Shown here: in pieces, positions 30,493 to 38,785 of the stretch | Position numbering within the stretch: position 1 is the stretch's first letter | Layout of the letters: each line of letters starts with the position of its first letter | DNA from: FEN-1219 sp036563665 | GTDB lineage: Bacteria > Pseudomonadota > Gammaproteobacteria > Steroidobacterales > Rariloculaceae | Direction: 5' to 3' | DNA length: 64,000 bases | NCBI GenBank assembly: GCA_036563665.1 | Contig: DATCLY010000036.1 | Coordinates: forward strand, 1-64,000 | Made by a program: the position numbers and the translations under genes | The notes under the pieces: generated by a model | What the model was told of the DNA's origin: nothing | The model's database searches: none | What the model saw: only the letters and a program-made list of their open reading frames with translations

Positions 30493-30560
30493 GTGCCGGC
30501 GTCTCGGTGCGGATGGGGGATGACGGCGACGGCGTTCGGACGGGAACGCCGTCGCGCCGG

Positions 30561-31169
30561 TCAGTGGACCCTGTCGACGAGGATGAAGCCGTTCTGGTTC
30601 TCGACGGTGAGGCGCATCGAGTTGCCCCAGCGGCGCTTGGGCGCGTAGATCCTCACGCGCTGACCTTCCCGCAGCAGGTAGTTCTCGGGGGTCCTCTGGC
30701 GCCAGACCTGGCCGTTATCGAGCGTGATCAGATAGGCGTGGGGCACGGTCTCCCGCAAGGCGGTGATCGTGCCGATGACTTCTTCCGTTTGCGCTTCGGC
30801 GTCGGTCGAGCCGGCGCGCGCGACGTTGCTGCGGCCGGCTTCGGGACCCGCGCGTCCGGCAGGCACGCTGCGCACCGGGGCGGCGGCAGGCGAGGTCGAC
30901 TCCACGCTGCGCGCCGGGGCGGCCGCAGGCGAAGCCGCCTGTGCGCTGCGCGCCGCAGCTGCGGCGGGCCGGGCCGACTCTCGTCGGGCAGCGTCGACCC
31001 GGCGCTCGTAACAGGCCAGTCGCTCCTCTCGGGACGGCAGGTTCACGCATTCGCCGACGTCGACCGTCAGGCTCTGCGACTCCTGCGCGCCTGCCGCCGC
31101 TGCCAGAGCGACGGCGAGCGCGACGCCCACCGGCAAGCTACGCTCGTAGGGAACGCGGTGCCGCGCCAT
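30561..31169 (-). CDS. Exported protein with RLACYE motif, unknown function
   Basis: 202 residues from ATG 31169, preceded by GGGGAGG. Signal peptide to about AGA-QE (residue 29). The mature N terminus has CVNLPSREERLACYERRVD, the C...RLxCYD-type pattern seen in VasI/TagO-like and other small periplasmic proteins, probably a disulfide-closed helix hairpin. A low-complexity Ala/Ser/Arg linker with a repeated AAPxRS(V/T) unit follows, then an OB/SH3-like C-terminal domain (IGTITALRETVPHAYLITLDNGQVWRQ...VRIYAPKRR). No type VI secretion genes are near. It converges with the TonB receptor gene. Function unknown. Confidence 0.78.
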   Translation of the reverse strand: MARHRVPYERSLPVGVALAVALAAAAGAQESQSLTVDVGECVNLPSREERLACYERRVDAARRESARPAAAAARSAQAASPAAAPARSVESTSPAAAPVRSVPAGRAGPEAGRSNVARAGSTDAEAQTEEVIGTITALRETVPHAYLITLDNGQVWRQRTPENYLLREGQRVRIYAPKRRWGNSMRLTVENQNGFILVDRVH

Positions 31170-31346
31170 AAGACCTCCCCCCGCGATCAGAATGCTCTCC
31201 CGCGTGAGAACAAAGAATAGCCACCGGTGGGATAGCGAACAATCCGGAGGGGCAGCGTCGGCGGGCACGGCTAGCTACGCGCGGCGCCTGGACGGCGGGC
31301 ATGGCGTGGAGTAGGTTGGCTCCGGTAGCAGATGAGGAGCACCGCC

Positions 31347-31697
31347 ATGAACCTCCAGGCTACTCCGGCGTTACTCGTGGCGATCTTTGTGGCGGCGTGC
31401 ACCAGCACCGAACGGCAACCAGCCGTCGAAGGCGCGAGCGTCGTCGCGGATCGAGAAGCGCCACAGGCCGTCACCACCACGACCGAATACGCCGCGGCAG
31501 GAGAGATCAAGACGGTCGACATGAAGGAGCTCGCGAACGCGGGCTCGCCGGTCATCTGCCGGGACGTGCTGAAAATGGGCTCCAACGTGCTCGTCACGTA
31601 CTGCATGACGCCGGAGGGCTGGAAGGCGTACGAGCGCAGACAGGCACAGGAAGCCCAAGAGATCCTGCGGATGCTGCAAGGCAGCCCGTACCGATAG
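31347..31697 (+). CDS. Small predicted lipoprotein
   Basis: 116 residues from ATG 31347; GAGGAG lies 7 bases before it. The leader MNLQATPALLVAIFVAAC has a lipobox VAAC with lipidation at Cys18, so it should be membrane-anchored on the periplasmic side. The mature part contains two cysteines (VICRDV and VTYCM, probably a disulfide), a hydrophobic LKMGSNVLVTYCM strand and a charged C-terminal helix (YERRQAQEAQEILRML). I do not recognise a family. It is transcribed alone. Confidence 0.72.
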   Translation: MNLQATPALLVAIFVAACTSTERQPAVEGASVVADREAPQAVTTTTEYAAAGEIKTVDMKELANAGSPVICRDVLKMGSNVLVTYCMTPEGWKAYERRQAQEAQEILRMLQGSPYR

Positions 31698-31770
31698 CGC
31701 GTGCGGCCGCGAAGCACCGCGGCCGCCGCCTGTAAGCCCGTAGCCCGCTCGCGGCCGAGCCGACGCGGCC

Positions 31771-31988
31771 TCAGCCGGGCGTAAGCTCGGCGCGCGGTCC
31801 GGCGGCTGGCGCGCGAGCAGCGCGTTCAAGAGGCCGGCGGCGGTGGCGGCGTCGTCCACCGTGATGAAGAGCCGCCGGCCGATCGTGACGCGAACGAGCG
31901 AGAAGCACTCGAGCACGACGGCCGAAATCGCGAGCACGCCCGAGATCACGGAAAGCAAGGGAAGCTGCGGCTGCGCCGCTTGCAGCAC
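31771..31988 (-). pseudogene. Possible small membrane-protein gene, frame disturbed near its end
   Basis: In the 526-base gap before the FkbM gene, the minus strand from GTG 31988 reads VLQAAQPQLPLLSVISGV, a hydrophobic segment, then GRRLFITVDDAATAAGLLNA. Codon third positions are almost all G or C through the ALLARQPPD segment, as in real genes here; after that the pattern is lost, and a shift of frame near 31790 would give an ending LTPG at a TGA (31771-31773). There is no good ribosome binding site. It may be a decayed gene or a small gene with a sequence error. Confidence 0.35.
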
Positions 31989-32223
31989 GGCGGCCGCACT
32001 ATGGCAGCGCACGCCGTCGGTGCGGATTCGAGGGCGGCACGGCCGCATCCCATGGCACGAGCGTGCGCAAACGAGACGCCGTTTCGCTGCGTGAGACCGT
32101 CGCCGTGCGGCGACACGCACGCCTGCGGCCGCGGTGCGACGCGCGTTTCGCGCGCGGGGGCTTGTCGCAGCGGCGGAAGCGGCGAGAATCCGGGCCAGGC
32201 CACACAGGGGAGATCAGCGGAAG

Positions 32224-33084
32224 ATGGAGAACCGGCTCATCTACGACATTGGAATGCACATGGGCGAAGACGCGGCCTTCTACCTCGCGAAGGGATTCGA
32301 GGTGGTCGGCATCGAAGCGAATCCGGATCTATGCGCCGCGGCCGAGCAGCGTCTCGCGTCGTTCCGCGAGCGGCTGCACGTCGTCAATGCCGCCGTCCAC
32401 GACGAGCCGGGAATGGTCACCTTCTACGTGAACGAAAAGGTGTCGGTGTGGGGCACCACGCAGAAGCAATGGGCCGAGCGCAACGCTCGTCTCGGCACGC
32501 GCAGCCGCGAGATCGTGGTGCCGGCCATGAAGCTCCAGGACATCATCGCCAAGCACGGCATGCCGTACTACATGAAGATCGACATCGAGGGATCGGACAC
32601 GATCTGCCTGGACGCGCTACGCGATTTCGACGAGCGGCCGCCGTATGTGTCGATCGAGAGCGCCACCACGTTCGAAGGCGTCTTCTCCGAGCTGTCGAAG
32701 CTCTACGAGCTCGGCTATCGCCGTTTCAATCTGGTTCCCCAGCACACGGTTCCCAAGCAGGTGTGCCCGAATCCGCCGAAGGAAGGAAACTATGTGCCGC
32801 ACCGCTTCGCGTTGGGCAGCAGCGGGCTGTTCGGACGCGAGCTGCCCGGTCAATGGCTCACGCTCGAGCAGACCTTCGAGCGGTTTCGCTGGATCCTGCG
32901 CCGCTACAAACTGCTCGGCGAGAGCAGCCCGCTACGGCAGCTCGGCCCGGTTCGAGCCGCGGCCAATCTGAACCGCACCTCGCCGCACGAGACCATCCGC
33001 AAGGCGTACCGTGCGACGCGTGCCGCGCTCGGGGCGGTCGGCCTGCGGCCGAGCCACTACGACACCCACGCCATGCTGGCCTAG
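32224..33084 (+). CDS. FkbM family methyltransferase
   Basis: 286 residues from ATG 32224. Rossmann-fold SAM-dependent methyltransferase: motif I YDIGMHMGEDAAFYLAKG, then VVGIEANPDLCAAAEQR (acidic residue for the SAM ribose) and the FkbM hallmark YYMKIDIEGSD with PPYVSIE downstream. FkbM proteins O-methylate sugars, polyketides or glycolipids. No glycosyltransferase cluster surrounds it, so the substrate is unknown. GGGGAG lies 12 bases before the ATG, with a weaker GGAAG directly before it. The C-terminal 90 residues (RRYKLLGESSP...) are basic and less conserved. Confidence 0.87.
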   Translation: MENRLIYDIGMHMGEDAAFYLAKGFEVVGIEANPDLCAAAEQRLASFRERLHVVNAAVHDEPGMVTFYVNEKVSVWGTTQKQWAERNARLGTRSREIVVPAMKLQDIIAKHGMPYYMKIDIEGSDTICLDALRDFDERPPYVSIESATTFEGVFSELSKLYELGYRRFNLVPQHTVPKQVCPNPPKEGNYVPHRFALGSSGLFGRELPGQWLTLEQTFERFRWILRRYKLLGESSPLRQLGPVRAAANLNRTSPHETIRKAYRATRAALGAVGLRPSHYDTHAMLA

Positions 33085-33115
33085 CCGCGGCGGGAGCGTC
33101 GCGCCGCACGGCCGG

Positions 33116-33739
33116 CTAGAACCGGATCTCCACGGCGATGACCGCGTCCCAGTCGCTCCGGAGAGGCTCGAGGTCGGCGCACTCGGCGAAGCCGCGCAGG
33201 TGCAGGCGGCCGATGCGGTACGACGCGCCCACGCCGAGCGCGAGAGCCGCGCCGTCCTCCGACACCTTGGTCGCCGTGCCGGAACGGAGCTCCGCCACGT
33301 CGAGATCGAGGTCGGAGCGGCGGTAGCCCGCCGTTGCGAAGACCTCGATCTCCCGCCGCCAGCCGAGCAGCTCCGCCAGCGAGACGCCGAGCCGCCCACG
33401 CACGGTGATCGCTTCGAGATCGCCCGAGATGGAGAGCCGGTCGAGCCCGCTGCCGGCAATCTCGCCCGACTCGATGCCCGGGAAGCGCTGGTAGGCCGCC
33501 TCCACCGCGAGGCGGTCGCTCAGGCGATAGCCGGCGTACGCCTGCCAGCCGAGCGGCCGGGACGCGTCGTAGACGATGCCTCCATAGCGATGCTCGTAGG
33601 GCGTCGTCGCAACGCCGAGCCCGGCGTACGGCCCCGTCGTGCCCCGCTCGGCGAGCGCGCCGAGCGGCGCGAGCAGCCCGAGCAACGCGAGCGTCGCGCT
33701 GCGCGCCGCTGCCGGCGCACGACGTCGGTCTCGCGTCAT
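33116..33739 (-). CDS. Outer membrane beta-barrel protein
   Basis: 207 residues from ATG 33739, which overlaps the TGA of the upstream lipoprotein gene (ATGA). Signal peptide about 1-31 (LLAPLGALA-ER). The rest alternates polar and apolar residues in eight likely strands, with GPYAGLGVATTPYEHRYGG at the start, AYAGYRLSDRLAVEAAYQRF in the middle and a C-terminal Phe (EIRF), as in OmpA/OmpW-like porin domains. It is probably co-translated with the DUF4397-like lipoprotein and may form an envelope complex with it (inferred). Confidence 0.8.
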   Translation of the reverse strand: MTRDRRRAPAAARSATLALLGLLAPLGALAERGTTGPYAGLGVATTPYEHRYGGIVYDASRPLGWQAYAGYRLSDRLAVEAAYQRFPGIESGEIAGSGLDRLSISGDLEAITVRGRLGVSLAELLGWRREIEVFATAGYRRSDLDLDVAELRSGTATKVSEDGAALALGVGASYRIGRLHLRGFAECADLEPLRSDWDAVIAVEIRF

Positions 33740-35160
33740 GGTGCGAAATCGTCCAGGAGCACGACGTCGGTGGCGGTGGACTCGCCCGTGTCGATCGCGA
33801 CGATCGTGTAGATGCCGCCCGCGGCGAGCTCCACCGTCCGCGGCCCATAGCGCACGGTCGACGAGCCGGCCCGCGTCAGCACGATGTCGTAGGCCCCGGG
33901 GTCGAACGTCGTGAGGCCCGAGCTCGAGCGGAAGGCGAGGCTGGTCGTGGGCGACAACGTGGCGATGTTGCTGCCTTGCTTCACCACGTAGAAGTCGAGC
34001 GTGTTGCTCGCGCCGTTGACCATCCGCAGCCGCGCGTGCGTGGCGAACCGCCGGAACTCGTCCGTGGACTTCAGGCCGTCGAGGTTGTTCGAGCCGAGCA
34101 GGAAGAACGTCGCGCGCTCGTCGCGCGCGAGCGTGATCTCCTCGCGCGCGAGGAATACACCGGGATTGCCGGCCGGCGTGACGTCGACGGCGAGGTCGAG
34201 CAGCGCGCTGGTATCCACCTCGCCGTATGCCGACGTCTGCTCGAAGGCGAGATCGGTGACGCGCGGCTGCGTGAAGTCGCCGCCCACGTAGACGTCCAGG
34301 TTGCCCGCCCGCGGTGCCACGTGGGCGAACCGCAGCTGCGTGCCGACACGGCGGTCGAGGAGCGTGCCGCCCTGATCGCGGAACCGCGCCACCTTGAGCG
34401 TGGACACGCCGCTCCCCGCGCCGTCGAGGATCGCGAAGCCCACGCGCGTGCGGCGGCTCACGGAGAACGTGTCGGACAGAAAGAAAACCGTGCTCGGGTC
34501 CGCCACGGCCGTCAGCGTGATGACGTACTCGCCCTCGTCCAGGAGCGCATCGAAGTGCTCGTATCGCGACAGCGTGGCGCGAACCTGCGCGGGCGAGAGA
34601 TTGGTGCCGGGCGGCTCGATGTACACGTCGACGTCGCCGAGCGTCTCCGCGAGGTGGAAGAACTGCACCTCCATGTTGCGATCCTCGGGGTCGCCGTCGG
34701 CGTCCGTGCCCTGGAAGTCGAACTCGTGAATGGCCTTGTCGAACACGAGCACGGTCGGGCTCGCGTAGCGGCCGGCCAGCACGATGGTGTACTCGCGACC
34801 CGCCACCGCGTTGATGGATACCGATGCGACGCGCGTGCACTCGTCCGAGTCCTTCACGTCGTCGCCGTCGTCGTCGCCGGTGCACGCGCTCGTGTCGTCG
34901 CCGGGCAGCAGCGCATCGAAGTTGAGGTCGTACTGATCGGCGTCCACGGCCCTGAAGTCGGTGGCCGTGCCGAACGTGATCGTCGTCCACTCTTCCTCCT
35001 CGCGCAGGAACGTGACGTCTTTCATGTCCTGCACGGCGTTGAGCGCGCCGAGCAGCGGCGCCTGCGTGGTGGCGCCGCCGTCATCGTCGTCGTCGCGGTC
35101 GCAAGCGGCGAGCACGAGCGCCGCGCCCAGGATGAGCAGCTTCCAGATGCCAACGTTCAT
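33736..35160 (-). CDS. DUF4397-type repeat lipoprotein
   Basis: 474 residues. Signal peptide with lipobox LAAC, lipidation at Cys20, followed by an acidic DRDDDDDGG segment. Repeated beta domains of DUF4397 type: QFFHLAETLGDVDVYIEPPG, LRFAHVAPRAGNLDVYVGG and RLRMVNGASNTLDFYVVKQG, each followed by a G-x-Y-x-I/V strand pattern. An Asp-rich loop (TGDDDGDDVKDSDEC) could bind calcium. AAGGAG precedes ATG 35160. Probably surface or periplasmic and expressed with the subtilase upstream (112-base gap) and the barrel protein downstream. Confidence 0.8.
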   Translation of the reverse strand: MNVGIWKLLILGAALVLAACDRDDDDDGGATTQAPLLGALNAVQDMKDVTFLREEEEWTTITFGTATDFRAVDADQYDLNFDALLPGDDTSACTGDDDGDDVKDSDECTRVASVSINAVAGREYTIVLAGRYASPTVLVFDKAIHEFDFQGTDADGDPEDRNMEVQFFHLAETLGDVDVYIEPPGTNLSPAQVRATLSRYEHFDALLDEGEYVITLTAVADPSTVFFLSDTFSVSRRTRVGFAILDGAGSGVSTLKVARFRDQGGTLLDRRVGTQLRFAHVAPRAGNLDVYVGGDFTQPRVTDLAFEQTSAYGEVDTSALLDLAVDVTPAGNPGVFLAREEITLARDERATFFLLGSNNLDGLKSTDEFRRFATHARLRMVNGASNTLDFYVVKQGSNIATLSPTTSLAFRSSSGLTTFDPGAYDIVLTRAGSSTVRYGPRTVELAAGGIYTIVAIDTGESTATDVVLLDDFAP

Positions 35161-35272
35161 GCGTTCACTCCTTGCATAGCACTCCGTTCCGGGCGCCCGG
35201 CGTGTGAGTCATCGTTGCTCGTCGGTGACGAGTGGGAGACGCGCGGAGGACCGCGCGCGAAGCGTTCGGAGG

Positions 35273-37570
35273 TTATTCGTTCCGAGCGGGCGAAAAGTTC
35301 CAAACTCTCGAGCGAAGCGTCGGCACGTACGGGCGATCGCGCGGACGTTCCGCATTGCCGCGGCGGCGGAGCCAGAGCGCGCCGAGCAACGCCGCGAGCA
35401 GCGAGCCGAGATCCGTAGCGCCGCCCCCGCCGCCGCTGTCGGCCGGCGGCGCAGGCGGCGCGGTGACGGTGACCTCCGCGGTGCCGAAGCGGGTCGCGTC
35501 CTCGGTCCAGACGGCGGTGACCGTGACGGTCGCCGGCACGGGCACCGACGCCGGCGCCGTGTAGAAGCCGTCGGCGGAGATCGTGCCGACCTCGGCGTTG
35601 CCGCCGGCCACGCCGTCGACGTGCCACACCACGCCGCCCGTGGACGCGGGTGCGAGCGTGGCCGTGAACTTGAGCGAGCCGCCCACCTGCACGCTCGCGG
35701 TGCCCGGCGACACGGAGACGACGACGGGCGGCGGCGGCGCATCGATCTCGGTGAGGCACGCCTGCGTGCCCGCCTGCTCGGGGGCGGTGGTGAACGCGCC
35801 GGTGGCCGTGAGCACCACGTCGGCGACGTCCGAGCGGCCGGCGTCGTCCGTCACGGTGAGACGCACGGTATAGCTGCCCGTGGCCGGCGCCACGACCACC
35901 GCCACCGCGGGGTCGGTGCCGCCGATGCCGAAGCCGGTGCCGCCCTCGACGATCTCCCAGGCGTAGCTCGCGATCGTGCGGCCGCACGCGGCCGCGCTGC
36001 CCGCGGCCGAAAGCTCCACGTTCTGTCCCGGGGCGGTCGGACTCATCACGCGCACGGCCGCGATCGGCCGCAGCGCCTCCTCCACGGCCCGGCGAGCGTT
36101 CGCCATCCCGGCGCCGCAAGTGTCCGTCGTGCAGTTGCATTCCGAGCCCTGGATGTCGCCGGGTCCGAGCGGCACGCGGCAGTACGGCACCCCCGGATCG
36201 GTGCTCGTCGGAAAGGGCAGGGCGCTTTCCGCGAGCCGCGCGATCAGCTGCGCCGGCCGCAGATTGCCGTTCGCGGCGAGCATGAGCCCGGCGATGCCGG
36301 CCACGATCGGCGCGGAGAAGCTCGTGCCGACGTTGGCGTTGAGCTGGTCCGTGTAGCCGTGCGTCCCGGGCGTCGTCGTGCCGAGGTTGGACGTGGTGTC
36401 GAGCGCGTAGAGGCAAGCGCCGAAGAGGTTCACGCAATTGCCCGCCGGGGCTGCGATGGTCACCTCGCGTCCGAGGCTGCTGTAGCCGACCTTGGTGCCC
36501 GCGTGCCGCAGGCCGGCGACCGCCAGGACGCCGGGGCAGTTGGCCGGCGCGGCCACGGCTCCGCCTTCGTTGCCGGCCGAGGCCACGACCAGCACGCCGC
36601 GGGCGGCGAGCTGGGCCACCACGTCCGCATAGGTCCGCGGGCAAGGCCCGGTGGCGCCCAGGCTCACGTTGATGATGCGTGCGGGGTACGGATTGGCGGG
36701 CACGCCGTCGACGGGAATGCCGCCCGCCCAGAGCAAGCCCGCGATGATGTCGGAATCGAACCCGCCGCACTTGCCGATGACTCGCACGGGCAGTATCCAG
36801 GAGCGCCAGGTGGCACCCGCGATGCCTTCACCGTTGTTGGCTACCGCGCCGATCAGCCCCGCCACGCGCGTGCCGTGCCAGGAGCTGTTCGCGACGTCGC
36901 AGCCGGCGAACCCGGGCGTGCTCAGGTCCGCCCCGCTGACCCAGTCGCCGGGGTCTGACGGGTCGGGGTCGCGGCCGTCGCCGTCGTTCGCGGTGGCGGC
37001 GTTCGTGACGAAGTCGTAGCCGGGCAGCAGGCGCCCGCCGAGGCCGGCGTGCAGGAGATCCGGATGATCGAACCGCACCCCCGTGTCGAGCACCGCGATC
37101 ACGCCGCCCGCGCTGCCCGGCGTGATCTCCCAGGCGCCTTCCGCGTCGATCGCGCTCGGCGCATCGGCGCGGCTCTGCAGGTACCACTGGCTCGGGTACA
37201 ACGGATCGTTGGGCAGGGCGTGCAAATAGCGGCGCTGGTCGAGCTCGGCGAGCTCGACGTCGGGATCCGCGCGCAGGCGCTCGAGCAGCGCCTGCGCGTC
37301 GGGCGCATCGTCGGGATCGAAGCTCATCACCTCGAAGCCGCCGCCGATGCGCCGCGTCTGCTGCGGCAGCAGGCCCGCGCGCGCGGCGAGCGTCGCCGCC
37401 GACACCGCTTGTCGCCGCGTCGCGCCCGCGTTCGCCCGCAGCTTCACGATCAGGCGCCGCTCGCCGACGGCCGCGCCCCGGGGCTCGCGGCGTGCCGGAT
37501 CGAGCTCGTCCGCCGCGCTCGCCGCCGCAACGACGAGACATGCGAGGAGAACGCACGACCGCAGCCGCAT
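35273..37570 (-). CDS. Secreted S8 subtilisin-like protease with GlyGly-CTERM tail
   Basis: 765 residues. Signal peptide about 1-19, an inhibitor I9-like propeptide (about 38-115), then the S8 catalytic domain with Asp162 (VLDTGVRFDHPD), His232 (SSWHGTRVAG), oxyanion Asn334 (SAGNEGG) and Ser417 (GTSFSAP). C-terminal to it lie PKD/Ig-like beta domains (about 490-700). The tail GGGGGATDLGSLLAALLGAL then WLRRRGN is a GlyGly-CTERM signal, which rhombosortase cuts and processes for surface attachment or release; about 25 further residues follow, which is longer than usual. AAGGAAAGGAG precedes the ATG. First gene of a likely unit with the lipoprotein and barrel genes. Confidence 0.92.
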   Translation of the reverse strand: MRLRSCVLLACLVVAAASAADELDPARREPRGAAVGERRLIVKLRANAGATRRQAVSAATLAARAGLLPQQTRRIGGGFEVMSFDPDDAPDAQALLERLRADPDVELAELDQRRYLHALPNDPLYPSQWYLQSRADAPSAIDAEGAWEITPGSAGGVIAVLDTGVRFDHPDLLHAGLGGRLLPGYDFVTNAATANDGDGRDPDPSDPGDWVSGADLSTPGFAGCDVANSSWHGTRVAGLIGAVANNGEGIAGATWRSWILPVRVIGKCGGFDSDIIAGLLWAGGIPVDGVPANPYPARIINVSLGATGPCPRTYADVVAQLAARGVLVVASAGNEGGAVAAPANCPGVLAVAGLRHAGTKVGYSSLGREVTIAAPAGNCVNLFGACLYALDTTSNLGTTTPGTHGYTDQLNANVGTSFSAPIVAGIAGLMLAANGNLRPAQLIARLAESALPFPTSTDPGVPYCRVPLGPGDIQGSECNCTTDTCGAGMANARRAVEEALRPIAAVRVMSPTAPGQNVELSAAGSAAACGRTIASYAWEIVEGGTGFGIGGTDPAVAVVVAPATGSYTVRLTVTDDAGRSDVADVVLTATGAFTTAPEQAGTQACLTEIDAPPPPVVVSVSPGTASVQVGGSLKFTATLAPASTGGVVWHVDGVAGGNAEVGTISADGFYTAPASVPVPATVTVTAVWTEDATRFGTAEVTVTAPPAPPADSGGGGGATDLGSLLAALLGALWLRRRGNAERPRDRPYVPTLRSRVWNFSPARNE

Positions 37571-37812
37571 GATGTCTGCTCCTTTCCTTGGTTACGACGA
37601 GTGAGCCGCCTGCGGGCACCGGGCCGCGCCGCGTCGGCGGCCGCGAGCTCCGCCGTCGCCAGCACGCTCGCGGCCAGCAAGGGTGCCATCTTTCGACGGT
37701 TCATGGATAGGCAATGGTTCCTGTTCGGGACGACTGCCGCCCGTCGCCCGCGAGCAGTCGGCACACCGACGTGCCTCTCGCCGGGCGAACAGCCTCAACA
37801 ACGCGGGTCGCG

Positions 37813-38703
37813 CTAGGCGGTTGACGCGAGCAGCAACGCGACGCCCGCCACGACGAGCGTCATGCCGAGCGCTTCACGCCGGCAAGCGCGCTCGCCGAAC
37901 AGCCGCCTCGCGACCGCATGCGCGAACAGCACCTCCACCAGCGCGAGCGTGCGCACGTTCGCCGCCGCGGTGAGCGAGAAGCCGAGGAACCAGAACTGCG
38001 ACGCGAGGGCGCCCATGAAGCCCGCGGTGAGGGATTGGCGCCAGCGCAGCAGGCTCTCCACGAGGGCGGCGCGCCGGAACACGGCCATCCACGCGCCGAG
38101 CGAGGCCGCCTGCAGGCCGAGCGCCCATGCGAGCGTCGTCGTCGCCCGCAGATAGGCCGAGCCCTCCCCGAGCGCCAGGATGCCGCCGCGGAAACCGACG
38201 GCCGCGAGCGCGAAGAACGCGCCCGACGCGACGCCGAACGCGGCCGCCGCCACGCTTCTACGGGCGGAAGGGCCTCGCGCGCGCCACGCGGCGAGCACGA
38301 CGCCCGCGGTGGCGATCACGATCGCGCCGATCGCGAGGGGCGTCAGGCGCTCGCCGAGCACCGCGAAGGCGAAGATGGCGACCTGGACCGGTTCGGTCTT
38401 GGTGAACGCGGTAGCGACGGAGAACGACCCGGCGTGCATCGCCGCGAGCAGCAGCACGGTGCCCGCGATCTGCGCGAGCGCGCCGGCGCCCGTGTAGGCG
38501 ACGAAAGAGGCCGTGGGGGCCGGCACCGGCGCGTCGGCGAGCGCCGCCGCCAAAACGAGGAACAGCAGCGCGAACGGCAGCCCGTACAGGAAGCGGACCT
38601 GCGCCGCTCCGAGCGTGCCGAGCGACGCCGTGAGGCTGCTCTGCATCGCGTTGCGAGCGGTCTGGGCCGCAGCGGCGATCAGTGTCGCGGCGATCCAGAG
38701 CAA
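37813..38703 (-). CDS. DMT-family transporter (EamA)
   Basis: About 296 residues if translation starts at TTG 38703, which has GAGAG before it and lies just ahead of the first helix (LLWIAATLIAAAAQTARNAMQ). The frame stays open to 38817, across the shared promoter region, so the longer start is unlikely; TTG 38739 is another option. Ten helices in two EamA repeats (first: FLYGLPFALLFLVLAAAL, TKTEPVQVAIFAFAVLGERLTP). It should export a small metabolite. It is divergent from the HTH-citrate synthase gene, with a palindrome between. Confidence 0.8.
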   Translation of the reverse strand: MLWIAATLIAAAAQTARNAMQSSLTASLGTLGAAQVRFLYGLPFALLFLVLAAALADAPVPAPTASFVAYTGAGALAQIAGTVLLLAAMHAGSFSVATAFTKTEPVQVAIFAFAVLGERLTPLAIGAIVIATAGVVLAAWRARGPSARRSVAAAAFGVASGAFFALAAVGFRGGILALGEGSAYLRATTTLAWALGLQAASLGAWMAVFRRAALVESLLRWRQSLTAGFMGALASQFWFLGFSLTAAANVRTLALVEVLFAHAVARRLFGERACRREALGMTLVVAGVALLLASTA

Positions 38704-38760
38704 GGGGTGCTCTCGTGGTTGCGTCTGCTCGGACGCCAAAGTATGGTGGGTGGAGGCGAT

Positions 38761-38774
38761 CGTCAATATTGACG
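38761..38774. promoter_or_regulatory. Perfect 14-base palindrome in the divergent promoter region
   Basis: CGTCAATATTGACG is its own complement and lies 11 bases before the ATG of the HTH-citrate synthase gene and upstream of the DMT gene. A looser ATTGA/TCAAT pair (38768-38772, 38781-38785) overlaps it. It is AT-rich in a 70% G+C region, and the downstream protein has a DNA-binding domain, so it is a good operator candidate for autoregulation. Confidence 0.6.
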
Positions 38775-38785
38775 AAGTAATCAAT

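Noticed and set aside
37450..37704. Short minus-strand frame starting MNRRKMAPLLAASVL, resembling a signal peptide
   Set aside because: It has no ribosome binding site, runs into the subtilase gene in the wrong frame and ends in a Arg/Ser-rich shadow. The subtilase has its own good ribosome binding site inside this stretch. A decayed leader cannot be excluded.
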